64,000 bases of DNA, taken from positions 1 to 64,000 of the forward strand of contig CAKRUB010000011.1 in NCBI GenBank assembly GCA_934402375.1, in the 5' to 3' direction. How positions within the stretch are numbered: the first letter of the stretch is position 1; every line of letters begins with the position of its first letter. A program made the position numbers and the translations under genes. The DNA is from an uncultured Acetatifactor sp. (GTDB lineage Bacteria; Bacillota; Clostridia; Lachnospirales; Lachnospiraceae). Below are positions 55,172 through 64,000 of this stretch, piece by piece. The notes below the pieces were generated by a model. That model saw only the letters and a list, made by a program, of their open reading frames with translations. It searched no databases and was not told the origin of the DNA.

Positions 55172-56599
55172 TTATTTACCTGTCCTTCCGTCTGCAGGTG
55201 CCGTATTTTTACCGGTATAAATCTTCTTTACCCACTTCCCGCTCCGCAGTCTGCATATGCACCATACAGCCTTCGCAATCTGATCCGCCTTCAGGGAAAT
55301 GTAAATCCAGAAGGGCGGCGCTCCCCACAGAAACGCAGCGACGATCCCCAGCGGAATTGACAGCACCCAGAGGAATATATTGTCTGCCAGCATTAACATT
55401 TTCGTGTCTCCGCCGCCTCTGAGCACTCCCTTGGTCATAATGCTGTTGGTCGCCTGAAAGACAACAATCAGGCTGATTGCCTCCATCAGCTGCTGCGCCA
55501 TACCCGCTGTCTGCTCACCAACATGATAAAAGCTGATAACCGGTCTGCTGACCAGCATAATAAAGCCCGCTGACAGCAATCCGAGTATAAAGCCGACTCC
55601 CAGAAAACCAAATGCCTGATCCTGTGCTTTTTCCCTGCTGTTCTCCCCGAGGGTCTGTCCCGTCATGATGGCTCCCGCCTGACACACGCCCTGGATCATG
55701 ACATTGCTCAGCTGCTGTGTCACGGAGGTAATTGCATTTGCTGCCACGAAGTTGTCTCCCAGTCTGCCGATAACCATAGCCACGGCGTTATTACCAAATG
55801 CAAGAATTGCGTCACTGATCAGGACAGGGATGCTGATACGGATATATTCTCCCAGCAGGTCACCTGTTTTCATTATGAAATGTCTTGGCCGGAACCGGAT
55901 CTTTTTATCAAACGCGAATAAATAGCCGCAGATAACCGCCGCCTCAAAGAGCCTCGATATCATTGTTGCCACTGCCGCGCCCGCAATCCCCAGCCGGGGC
56001 ATTCCGAGTTTACCAAAAATCAGTCCATAGTTTGCCACCAGATTCACAAAAAAAGTTCCTATCGAAACAAACAACGGCATTTTCACCTGACCGACACTGC
56101 GCAGCACAATTGTGCACACCAGCGATAGTCCGAGGAAAAAGTAGGTCACAACGGAATATCTCAGGTAGATGACCCCTCTCTCAATGATCCCTTCACTGTC
56201 TGTATACATTCTCATGACACGCTCCGGCGCCAACAGCGTTATGCCGGCAAACACGATCGCGAGCACCACTGTAATGCGAAGCATGATACATATTGTCTTT
56301 TTCAGGGCGGTCATCGATTTTTCCGGTTCCAGCTCACGCATCCCCCAGTATCTGGAGACCAGAACTGAAGCCCCCATGCCGATTCCCATGCAGAAGATAT
56401 GATAGATACTGATAAACTGGTTTGCCAGGGAGGCTGCCGAGAGCTCCGCCTCCCCCAGTCTGCCCAGCATCACTGTATCCAGCATGTTTACTCCGATAGA
56501 AATCAGACTCTGCAGGGCAATCGGTAAAGCCAGTACCACCACCTGTCTGTAGAAGCCTCTGTCAAGGCCGAAGATCTTTTTTAACCATTTCATTTCCAT
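55172..56599 (-). CDS. MATE-family efflux transporter (first copy)
   Basis: 475 residues with twelve hydrophobic segments. VLALPIALQSLISIGVNMLD near the N-terminus and the matching half-repeat IRISIPVLISDAILAFGNNA mark the MATE fold. It exports cationic compounds using Na+ or H+. It lies 35 nt after the tandem esterase gene with no promoter in between, so the MarR regulator probably controls both. Confidence 0.92.
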   Translation of the reverse strand: MEMKWLKKIFGLDRGFYRQVVVLALPIALQSLISIGVNMLDTVMLGRLGEAELSAASLANQFISIYHIFCMGIGMGASVLVSRYWGMRELEPEKSMTALKKTICIMLRITVVLAIVFAGITLLAPERVMRMYTDSEGIIERGVIYLRYSVVTYFFLGLSLVCTIVLRSVGQVKMPLFVSIGTFFVNLVANYGLIFGKLGMPRLGIAGAAVATMISRLFEAAVICGYLFAFDKKIRFRPRHFIMKTGDLLGEYIRISIPVLISDAILAFGNNAVAMVIGRLGDNFVAANAITSVTQQLSNVMIQGVCQAGAIMTGQTLGENSREKAQDQAFGFLGVGFILGLLSAGFIMLVSRPVISFYHVGEQTAGMAQQLMEAISLIVVFQATNSIMTKGVLRGGGDTKMLMLADNIFLWVLSIPLGIVAAFLWGAPPFWIYISLKADQIAKAVWCICRLRSGKWVKKIYTGKNTAPADGRTGK

Positions 56600-56634
56600 T
56601 ATCCCTTAAGCTCATTCTTTCCATTGAACATTTT

Positions 56635-58965
<2,331 letters not shown>

Positions 58966-58968
58966 CTA

Positions 58969-58997
58969 TTGACAAATAATCTACCCAATATTAATAT
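58969..58997 (+). promoter_or_regulatory. Promoter of the MarR gene
   Basis: TTGACA (58969-58974), 17-nt spacer, TAATAT (58992-58997). Expected start near 59004, at the left edge of the palindrome. Confidence 0.65.
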
Positions 58998-59003
58998 AGT
59001 ATC

Positions 59004-59021
59004 GAATTAGATTTCTAATTC
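59004..59021. promoter_or_regulatory. MarR-type operator between two divergent start points
   Basis: Two perfect 8-bp arms, GAATTAGA and TCTAATTC, with a 2-bp centre. Its size fits a winged-helix MarR dimer. It lies between the predicted start of marR (about 59004) and that of the esterase gene (about 59023), so one bound dimer could block both. Confidence 0.75.
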
Positions 59022-59029
59022 TAGAACAA

Positions 59030-59058
59030 AGTATACACAGGTTTTGACTTTTTTTCAA
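59030..59058 (-). promoter_or_regulatory. Promoter of the tandem esterase/MATE unit
   Basis: Leftwards: TTGAAA (59058-59053), 17-nt spacer, TATACT (59035-59030). Expected start near 59023, next to the palindrome; leader about 70 nt. Confidence 0.65.
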
Positions 59059-59101
59059 CCCCCAACCTTTTTATTCTTTATATAACAGGAGAAATTTTTC
59101 A

Positions 59102-59521
59102 ATGGACAATTCTTTACACTTAATACTTGCCAATGCTTCACTGGTTCACCGCAAAAGATGCCGACAATGCTTTCAGGAAATGAATCTCTCCGAGGGACAG
59201 CCCAAGGTGCTTTCCTCCCTGCTCTCCAACGAGGGAATCGTACAAAGGCAGCTGGCTGCCATATGCTGTGTGGAACCGGCAACGATGACCTCCCTTCTCC
59301 GCAAAATGGAATCAGACGGTCTGGTCACCAAGCGCCAGAGCATTGTATCCGGCGGCAAAAGGGCAAATTGTATTTTTCTGACGGAAGCAGGACGGGAAAT
59401 CGCACTGGCGGTTGATAAGGTTATGTCCGATACAGAGGAACTGGCATTTAAGGGATTTTCCCAAAAGGAACAGGAGCTTTTCTACGAATTAATAGGGCGG
59501 CTTACCGATAATCTCTCGTAA
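59102..59521 (+). CDS. MarR-family transcriptional regulator
   Basis: 139 residues, normal. Winged helix at about 33-100: QPKVLSSLLSNEGIVQRQLA, then EPATMTSLLRKMESDGLVTK and the wing with SGGKRANCIFLTEAG. AGGAGAAATTTTTCA precedes the ATG. The Cys pair in AAICCVEPAT and the Cys in KRCRQCF could be redox-sensitive, but this is speculative. Divergent from the esterase/MATE unit that it probably represses, together with itself. Confidence 0.92.
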   Translation: MDNSLHLILANASLVHRKRCRQCFQEMNLSEGQPKVLSSLLSNEGIVQRQLAAICCVEPATMTSLLRKMESDGLVTKRQSIVSGGKRANCIFLTEAGREIALAVDKVMSDTEELAFKGFSQKEQELFYELIGRLTDNLS

Positions 59522-59528
59522 ACCGCCC
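59495..59528 (+). terminator. Terminator at the end of the MarR gene
   Basis: GGGCGG-C-TTAC (59495-59505) pairs with GTAA-A-CCGCCC (59518-59528), followed by TGTTT. It overlaps the last codons of the gene and faces the convergent MATE gene. The T run is weak. Confidence 0.55.
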
Positions 59529-59556
59529 TGTTTCCCTACAGGCATCTCCTGTTTTC

Positions 59557-60894
59557 TTATGTCAATCTTTTCTCCAGCGTCCTTCTCACATGGAAATATG
59601 CCGGAATCAGAAAAATATCCGCAAACACCCACGCAATCGGACTGCCGAAGCACACTCCGGTAAATCCGAGCAGCGGAACCAGTACAAAACCGGCGAGCGT
59701 CCTCGCCGCCATCTCAAAAACTCCCGCCAGAATGGCAAAGGTTGGAAATCCCATGCCCTGAATCAGGAAACGGATAATGTTGACCAGCGCAAGCGGGAAG
59801 TAAAATGCCGTATTACAGATCAGGAACAGTCTCACATTGCCGATGATCGACACCTCGGATGCATCCAGAAACAGCGTTGCAAGCGGCTCTCCGAAGAAAA
59901 CAGCAACCAGAACCGCAATCACTGAATATCCGGCTCCCAGCATTACACAGGATTTCAACCCCGTTCCCAGCCTGTCCAGCTTTCCGGCACCTACCGTCTG
60001 CCCGCCATAGGTCGCCATTGTAGAGCCGAGCGCATCGAACGGACAGGCAAGAAAGCCTGTGATCCTGCCCGCCGCCGTCACTGCAGCCACAGCATCAGAG
60101 CCCAGCGTGTTTGTCGCGCTCTGGAGAATGACACTGCCAATCGCCGTAATCGAATATTGCAGTCCCATCGGCACCCCCATGCCGCAGAGTGAACCCATGA
60201 GGTGCCGGTTCGGCGCCCACTCCCCCTTCTGGATCCGGAGGATGTCAAACTTCTTTATTATAAACAAGAGACAGCATGCTCCGGAAATCCCCTGCGAGAT
60301 TACCGTTGCCCATGCAGCGCCCGCTACGCCCCACTTAAGATTTATAATAAAGAACAGGTCGAGACCGATATTGATAAAGGATGCCATCACAAGGAAGATG
60401 ACCGGCGTCTTGCTGTCCCCGAGTGCCCGGATCACACCAGAGGTCATGTTGTACAGGAACGTCGTCGGTATTCCGAGAAAAATCACCCAGATATAGGAAT
60501 AGGCTGCATCTATGATATTGTCCGGTGTTCTCATGAGAACAAGAATATATCTGCAAAGTAAGGTCGTCAGCAGCGTGATCACCGTGCCGAAGCCTATCGC
60601 CAGCCAGATGCAGTTTGCAACCACCCTTCGCATACCGGACAGATCCCCTGCTCCGAATTTATGGGAGATCGGAATGGAAAAGCCGCTGCATATGCCCATG
60701 CAGAAGCCTATGATCAGAAAGTTCACCGAACCCGTCGCTCCGACCGCAGCCAAGTTGTCCGTTCCCAGAAACCGCCCGACAATGATGGTGTCTACCAGAT
60801 TATAAAACTGCTGGAATAAAAAACCGAATAATAGCGGTATGGAAAATCCCAGAATCAGCTTCATGGGTGATCCCTGTGTCAAATCCTTCGTCAT
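59557..60894 (-). CDS. MATE-family efflux transporter (second copy)
   Basis: 445 residues from the ATG at 60894 behind GGAGGAAG; the frame is open for 30 nt more. Twelve hydrophobic segments. KDLTQGSPMKLILGFSIPLL and FQQFYNLVDTIIVGRFLGTD are typical of the NorM/DinF-like group common in Clostridia. It is not closely similar to the copy at 55172-56599 and has its own promoter. Substrate unknown. Confidence 0.92.
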   Translation of the reverse strand: MTKDLTQGSPMKLILGFSIPLLFGFLFQQFYNLVDTIIVGRFLGTDNLAAVGATGSVNFLIIGFCMGICSGFSIPISHKFGAGDLSGMRRVVANCIWLAIGFGTVITLLTTLLCRYILVLMRTPDNIIDAAYSYIWVIFLGIPTTFLYNMTSGVIRALGDSKTPVIFLVMASFINIGLDLFFIINLKWGVAGAAWATVISQGISGACCLLFIIKKFDILRIQKGEWAPNRHLMGSLCGMGVPMGLQYSITAIGSVILQSATNTLGSDAVAAVTAAGRITGFLACPFDALGSTMATYGGQTVGAGKLDRLGTGLKSCVMLGAGYSVIAVLVAVFFGEPLATLFLDASEVSIIGNVRLFLICNTAFYFPLALVNIIRFLIQGMGFPTFAILAGVFEMAARTLAGFVLVPLLGFTGVCFGSPIAWVFADIFLIPAYFHVRRTLEKRLT

Positions 60895-60945
60895 AGCGCA
60901 TCTTCCTCCTGTCTTTACATTCACATTATGTTCAAATCAGTAGTG

Positions 60946-60974
60946 AGTATATGCGCGGCACGATAAAAGTGCAA
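60946..60974 (-). promoter_or_regulatory. Promoter of the second MATE gene
   Basis: Leftwards: TTGCAC (60974-60969), 17-nt spacer, TATACT (60951-60946). Leader about 45 nt. Confidence 0.65.
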
Positions 60975-61020
60975 TGTACTTTTTTGACAAAATCGGGACA
61001 AAAAATGGATTTTTTTGCAC

Positions 61021-61055
61021 AAACAAAGGAACAAGGAGAACAACCTTGTTCCTTT
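61021..61055 (-). terminator. Terminator after the isomerase gene
   Basis: A perfect 12-bp stem, AAAGGAACAAGG arms (61025-61036 with 61044-61055), 7-nt loop, followed leftwards by GTTTGTGCAAAAAA. It closes the kinase/DUF4867/isomerase operon. Confidence 0.75.
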
Positions 61056-61083
61056 GCAAAATACATATTCCGTTAAAAACCTA

Positions 61084-62568
61084 TCAGCAGAAAGGATTCT
61101 CCGTCGGGTAAGGCAGAGACTTCGGCTGGTTGTAATTCAGATCCTCAATCGGAACTCCGATGTACTTAAATACCTCATAAAGTGCCTTTCCGAAATGTCC
61201 GAAAGCAACTGCGCCGTGATGAGGGAAGTTCTTCTCGATCAGAACATGACGGTAGAAGCGTCCCATCTCAGGAATAGCAAACACACCGATACTTCCGAAG
61301 GACTTTGTCGCTACCGGAAGAACCTCGCCCTGTGCAATGTATGCGCGGAGCTTGTTGTCAGCTGTTGACTGCAGACGGTAGAAGGTGATGTTGCCGGGCA
61401 TGATGTCTCCCTCGAGCGTTCCGTTTGTAACCTCTACAGGAAGGCTTCTCGCCATAATCTTCTGGTTTCTCATCTCGCAGAAAGCAAGCTTCTTGGAGCA
61501 GGTATTTCCGCAGTGGAAGCCCATGAAGGTATCCTTATGCGTGTAAGGGAACTTGCCCTCGATGGATTCCTTATACATATCAGCAGGTACGGAGTTGTTG
61601 ATGTCGAGCAGTGTAACCGCATCTGCGCTGACACAGGTTCCGATGAACTCGCTCAGGCAGCCGTAAATATCAACCTCACAGGATACAGGAATTCCCATTC
61701 CGGTGAGACGGCTGTTTACATAGCAGGGAACGAAGCCAAACTGTGTCTGGAATGCAGGCCAGCACTTTCCGGCGATTGCAACATACTTGCGGTAGCCTCT
61801 GTGTGCCTCTACCCAGTCAAGCAGGGTCAGCTCGTACTGTGCAAGCTTCTCAAGAACCTCGGGCTTCTTGTTTCCAGCGCCCAGCTCGTCAGCCATTTCC
61901 TTAACCTTTGCGGGGATTCTCTCATCTCCTGCATGCTTGTTGAAGGCTTCAAACAGATCCAGCTCGGAGTTCTCCTCGATCTCAACGCCAAGGTTGTAAA
62001 GCTGCTTGATCGGTGCATTACATGCAAGGAAGTTCAGCGGTCTGGGACCGAAGGAAATAATCTTCAGATCGGAAAGTCCAATGATTGCTCTTGCAATCGG
62101 AACGAACTCGTTGATCATGTCAGCACACTCTTCCGCGGTTCCTACCGGATACTCGGGGATATATGCCTTGATGTTGCGCAGCTTTAAGTTGTAGCTTGCA
62201 TTCAGCATTCCGCAGTATGCGTCACCACGTCCGTCAGCCAGATCAGCCTGACTCTCCTCTGCCGCTGCAACGAAGATGGACGGACCGTCAAAGTGCTTTG
62301 CAAGCAGGGTCTCGGAAATTTCAGGTCCGAAGTTTCCAAGATATACGCAGAGTGCATTACAGCCAGCCTTCTTGACATCCTCAAGAGCCTGTACCATATG
62401 GATCTCGCTCTCCACGATACAGATGGGGCACTCGTAGATGTCCGCTGCGTCATACTTGTCTGTGTAAGCCTTAATCAGAGCCTTTCTTCTGTTGACAGAC
62501 AGGCTTTCAGGGAAGCAGTCACGGCTGACAGCGACAATACCGATTTTTACCTGGGGTAAATTGTTCAT
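61084..62568 (-). CDS. L-fucose/L-arabinose isomerase family protein
   Basis: 494 residues from the ATG at 62568 behind GGAGG. It belongs to the FucI/AraA-fold ketol isomerases: N-terminal domain with VKIGIVAVSRDCFPESLSVN, central domain with FGPRPLNFLACNAPIKQLYN, and C-terminal metal and substrate region with the acidic residues of SCEVDIYGCLSEFIG, HCGNTC and FPHHGAVAFGHFGK. It converts an aldose to a ketose for the xylulokinase-type enzyme of the same operon. Whether the sugar is fucose, arabinose or a rarer one cannot be told. Confidence 0.9.
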   Translation of the reverse strand: MNNLPQVKIGIVAVSRDCFPESLSVNRRKALIKAYTDKYDAADIYECPICIVESEIHMVQALEDVKKAGCNALCVYLGNFGPEISETLLAKHFDGPSIFVAAAEESQADLADGRGDAYCGMLNASYNLKLRNIKAYIPEYPVGTAEECADMINEFVPIARAIIGLSDLKIISFGPRPLNFLACNAPIKQLYNLGVEIEENSELDLFEAFNKHAGDERIPAKVKEMADELGAGNKKPEVLEKLAQYELTLLDWVEAHRGYRKYVAIAGKCWPAFQTQFGFVPCYVNSRLTGMGIPVSCEVDIYGCLSEFIGTCVSADAVTLLDINNSVPADMYKESIEGKFPYTHKDTFMGFHCGNTCSKKLAFCEMRNQKIMARSLPVEVTNGTLEGDIMPGNITFYRLQSTADNKLRAYIAQGEVLPVATKSFGSIGVFAIPEMGRFYRHVLIEKNFPHHGAVAFGHFGKALYEVFKYIGVPIEDLNYNQPKSLPYPTENPFC

Positions 62569-62660
62569 TTCTTGTTCCTCCTGTTTTACCATACTCATAT
62601 TTTTTATTATAATTGCTTTTACGACAAAATTCTACTCATTCATTGCTCTCTTATAGATTA

Positions 62661-63305
62661 TCAGTCCTCTGTAATATCGAGATTCTTTCCCTTCAGTCCG
62701 ATAAAGCTTCCCTCGTCAAGTCCGCCCTCCGCATGACCGATCAGCCACTTGTTGACCGCGGTAATCAGGCAGTCCTCATTATCCGTGGTATTACCTGTCG
62801 CCCTGTGATGCTTTACCTGCAGGGGGTAATTCGTTCCCCTCGGCAGTACGATTGCCACCTGGAAGCCCTTGCCCTCCACGCTGCAGGGTGCATAGTGAAG
62901 CGTAGTCGAATAAACCTCTACCGCTGTGCCTGCCGGAACGAGGAATGCCTCGATCTTAGAGGTGTCGTAGGTGTGATCCGCTTCTACGTCCTGCAGCATT
63001 CCCAGCATCAGGATTGCATCCGTGGCAGCCACATTGATCTCGGAGTCTCTGTGGTACTCTACCGCGTTGAGCTTGGTGTTATGTCCGTTGCAGTAGCCGA
63101 TCTGGATGGGCATTTCGCCGTACACGATATGGGACAGCTCCTGCATGACGGGCAGCGCTTCCAGCTCTGCAACGCCCGGCTCATAAACCACGCCCTCGGG
63201 AACCGGTGTTTTCTTCATTGCTTCAACCAGTCCGCTGAAATCCACATTGTTGATGACACGTCCGTACTTCTTAAAGGACGGATCGTTTACAGATAAAATC
63301 TTCAT
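62661..63305 (-). CDS. DUF4867 family protein (cupin-like, sugar operon)
   Basis: 214 residues from the ATG at 63305 (MKILSVNDPSFKKYGRV). The central part has a cupin-like pattern with EYHRDSEINVAATDAILMLG, then FLVPAGTAVEVYSTTLHYAP. This family regularly sits beside sugar isomerases and kinases in Firmicutes. Its reaction is not established; a role as sugar epimerase/mutarotase-like enzyme is a guess from context. 36 nt after the kinase gene. Confidence 0.85.
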   Translation of the reverse strand: MKILSVNDPSFKKYGRVINNVDFSGLVEAMKKTPVPEGVVYEPGVAELEALPVMQELSHIVYGEMPIQIGYCNGHNTKLNAVEYHRDSEINVAATDAILMLGMLQDVEADHTYDTSKIEAFLVPAGTAVEVYSTTLHYAPCSVEGKGFQVAIVLPRGTNYPLQVKHHRATGNTTDNEDCLITAVNKWLIGHAEGGLDEGSFIGLKGKNLDITED

Positions 63306-63341
63306 GTGTATATGCTCCTTTCGCAATCACCTGATTTTACT

Positions 63342-64000
63342 TTACAATAACTTCTCGAAGAGAGGCTTGCAGGCAGGGTAGATTTCCTTAAACTGCGCGT
63401 AGCGCTCCTCGTACTTTGCGACAAGCTCCGGATCCGGCTCCACCGTGTCCACGATCTTGACAACCTTCGCTGCAATCTCCTCGACGCTGCCGTACTCTCC
63501 GCACGCCACAGCCGCGAGCATCGCTCCGCCCATCGCAGGGCCTTCCTCGCTCTCGATCACATCCACCTTCAGGTTCAGGATGTTTGCGATCATCTTCTTC
63601 CAGAGCGGGCTCTTTGCACCGCCGCCGCAGATCTTTGTGCGCTTTAAGTCGATGCCGAGGGACTTCGCAACCTCGAGGGAATCCCTCAATGCGAAGGCAA
63701 CGCCCTCCAGAACAGCCTGTGTCATGTCCGCTCTTGTCGTATCCATCGTCATGCCGATGAAGGTCGCTCTCGCATTCGGGTTATTGTGCGGCGAGCGCTC
63801 ACCCATCAGATAAGGCAGGAAATAGACGTGGTTCTCGCCGAGCTTTTCAATTGCCTTCTGCTCCTGTGCATAATCCTTCGTGCCGATGATTTCGTCCATC
63901 CACCACTTATTGCAGCTCGCAGCGCTGAGCATACAGCCCATGAGGTGATAGCTTCCGTCCGCATGCGCAAAGGAATGCAGTGCATTGAACTTATCCACGC
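63342..64000 (-). CDS. Xylulokinase-type FGGY sugar kinase, C-terminal part
   Basis: Only the last ~219 residues are in the window; the gene continues beyond base 64000. Motifs of the FGGY C-terminal ATPase domain: VYFLPYLMGERSPHNNPNAR, ALRDSLEVAKSLGI, ICGGGAKSPLWKKMIANILN and EGPAMGGAMLAAVACGEY. These are most like XylB. It phosphorylates a ketose, probably the product of the isomerase gene downstream. First visible gene of this operon. Confidence 0.92.
   Translation of the reverse strand, partial: VDKFNALHSFAHADGSYHLMGCMLSAASCNKWWMDEIIGTKDYAQEQKAIEKLGENHVYFLPYLMGERSPHNNPNARATFIGMTMDTTRADMTQAVLEGVAFALRDSLEVAKSLGIDLKRTKICGGGAKSPLWKKMIANILNLKVDVIESEEGPAMGGAMLAAVACGEYGSVEEIAAKVVKIVDTVEPDPELVAKYEERYAQFKEIYPACKPLFEKLL

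Noticed and set aside
62569..62660. Separate promoter before the isomerase gene
   Set aside because: A TATAAT is present on the minus strand, but no -35 element at 15-19 nt spacing was found; read-through from the kinase/DUF4867 genes is sufficient.

Overview
The window looks like part of the chromosome of a gut-type Lachnospiraceae (Clostridia, Bacillota). The evidence is the Clostridia gene order S10-spc-alpha operons, then ecfA1-ecfA2-ecfT-truA, then rplM-rpsI; the KOW-domain gene between map and infA; an L17 with two large insertions; and strong AGGAGG-type ribosome binding sites with TTGACA/TATAAT-type promoters. The genus cannot be named from sequence alone. No rRNA, tRNA, CRISPR array, insertion sequence or phage gene was seen.

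Left part (1-23.4 kb): a nearly unbroken housekeeping block read leftwards from a promoter at about 23.1 kb. It runs rpsJ to secY, a terminator and new promoter, adk-map-KOW-infA, a further promoter, then rpmJ-rpsM-rpsK-rpsD-rpoA-rplQ. A secreted M15-type peptidase gene on the opposite strand separates rplQ from ecfA1A2T-truA, and rplM-rpsI follows from its own near-consensus promoter. Several gaps between ribosomal genes hold strong inverted repeats.

Middle part (23.4-46 kb): short regulatory and envelope units. They are a class I methyltransferase; an acyltransferase-3 membrane protein; a KdpDE-like two-component pair without Kdp pump genes; an ECF sigma factor with a membrane partner and a likely self-recognised promoter; a cardiolipin synthase; and a signalling cluster made of a Cache-sensor pseudokinase, a chemoreceptor with a sigma-28-like promoter and a degenerate-GGDEF/EAL protein. 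Then come a DUF2264 gene broken by an internal deletion, a heterodimeric ABC exporter with one degenerate ATP site, a lipoprotein GH5 glucanase, a cytidylate-kinase-like protein and an SLC13/ArsB-type ion transporter.

Right part (46-64 kb): carbohydrate loci. A LacI-type regulator sits with a cytoplasmic GH36 enzyme, a cytoplasmic beta-helix protein and an LplBC/LipO-type importer; LacI-like palindromes lie at both transcription units, so this is a candidate locus for uptake and breakdown of an unidentified glycan. A MarR regulator faces a 771-residue protein with two tandem esterase modules plus a MATE exporter, with an 18-bp palindrome between the two divergent start points. The window ends with a second MATE gene and a sugar operon: an L-fucose/L-arabinose-type isomerase, a DUF4867 protein and a truncated xylulokinase-type kinase running off the right edge.

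A small dispersed element ending in the ribosome binding site (consensus TATGCGCAA, variable middle, GAAATGAGG) occurs at least four to five times, in unrelated contexts, and is the least explained repeated feature of the window.
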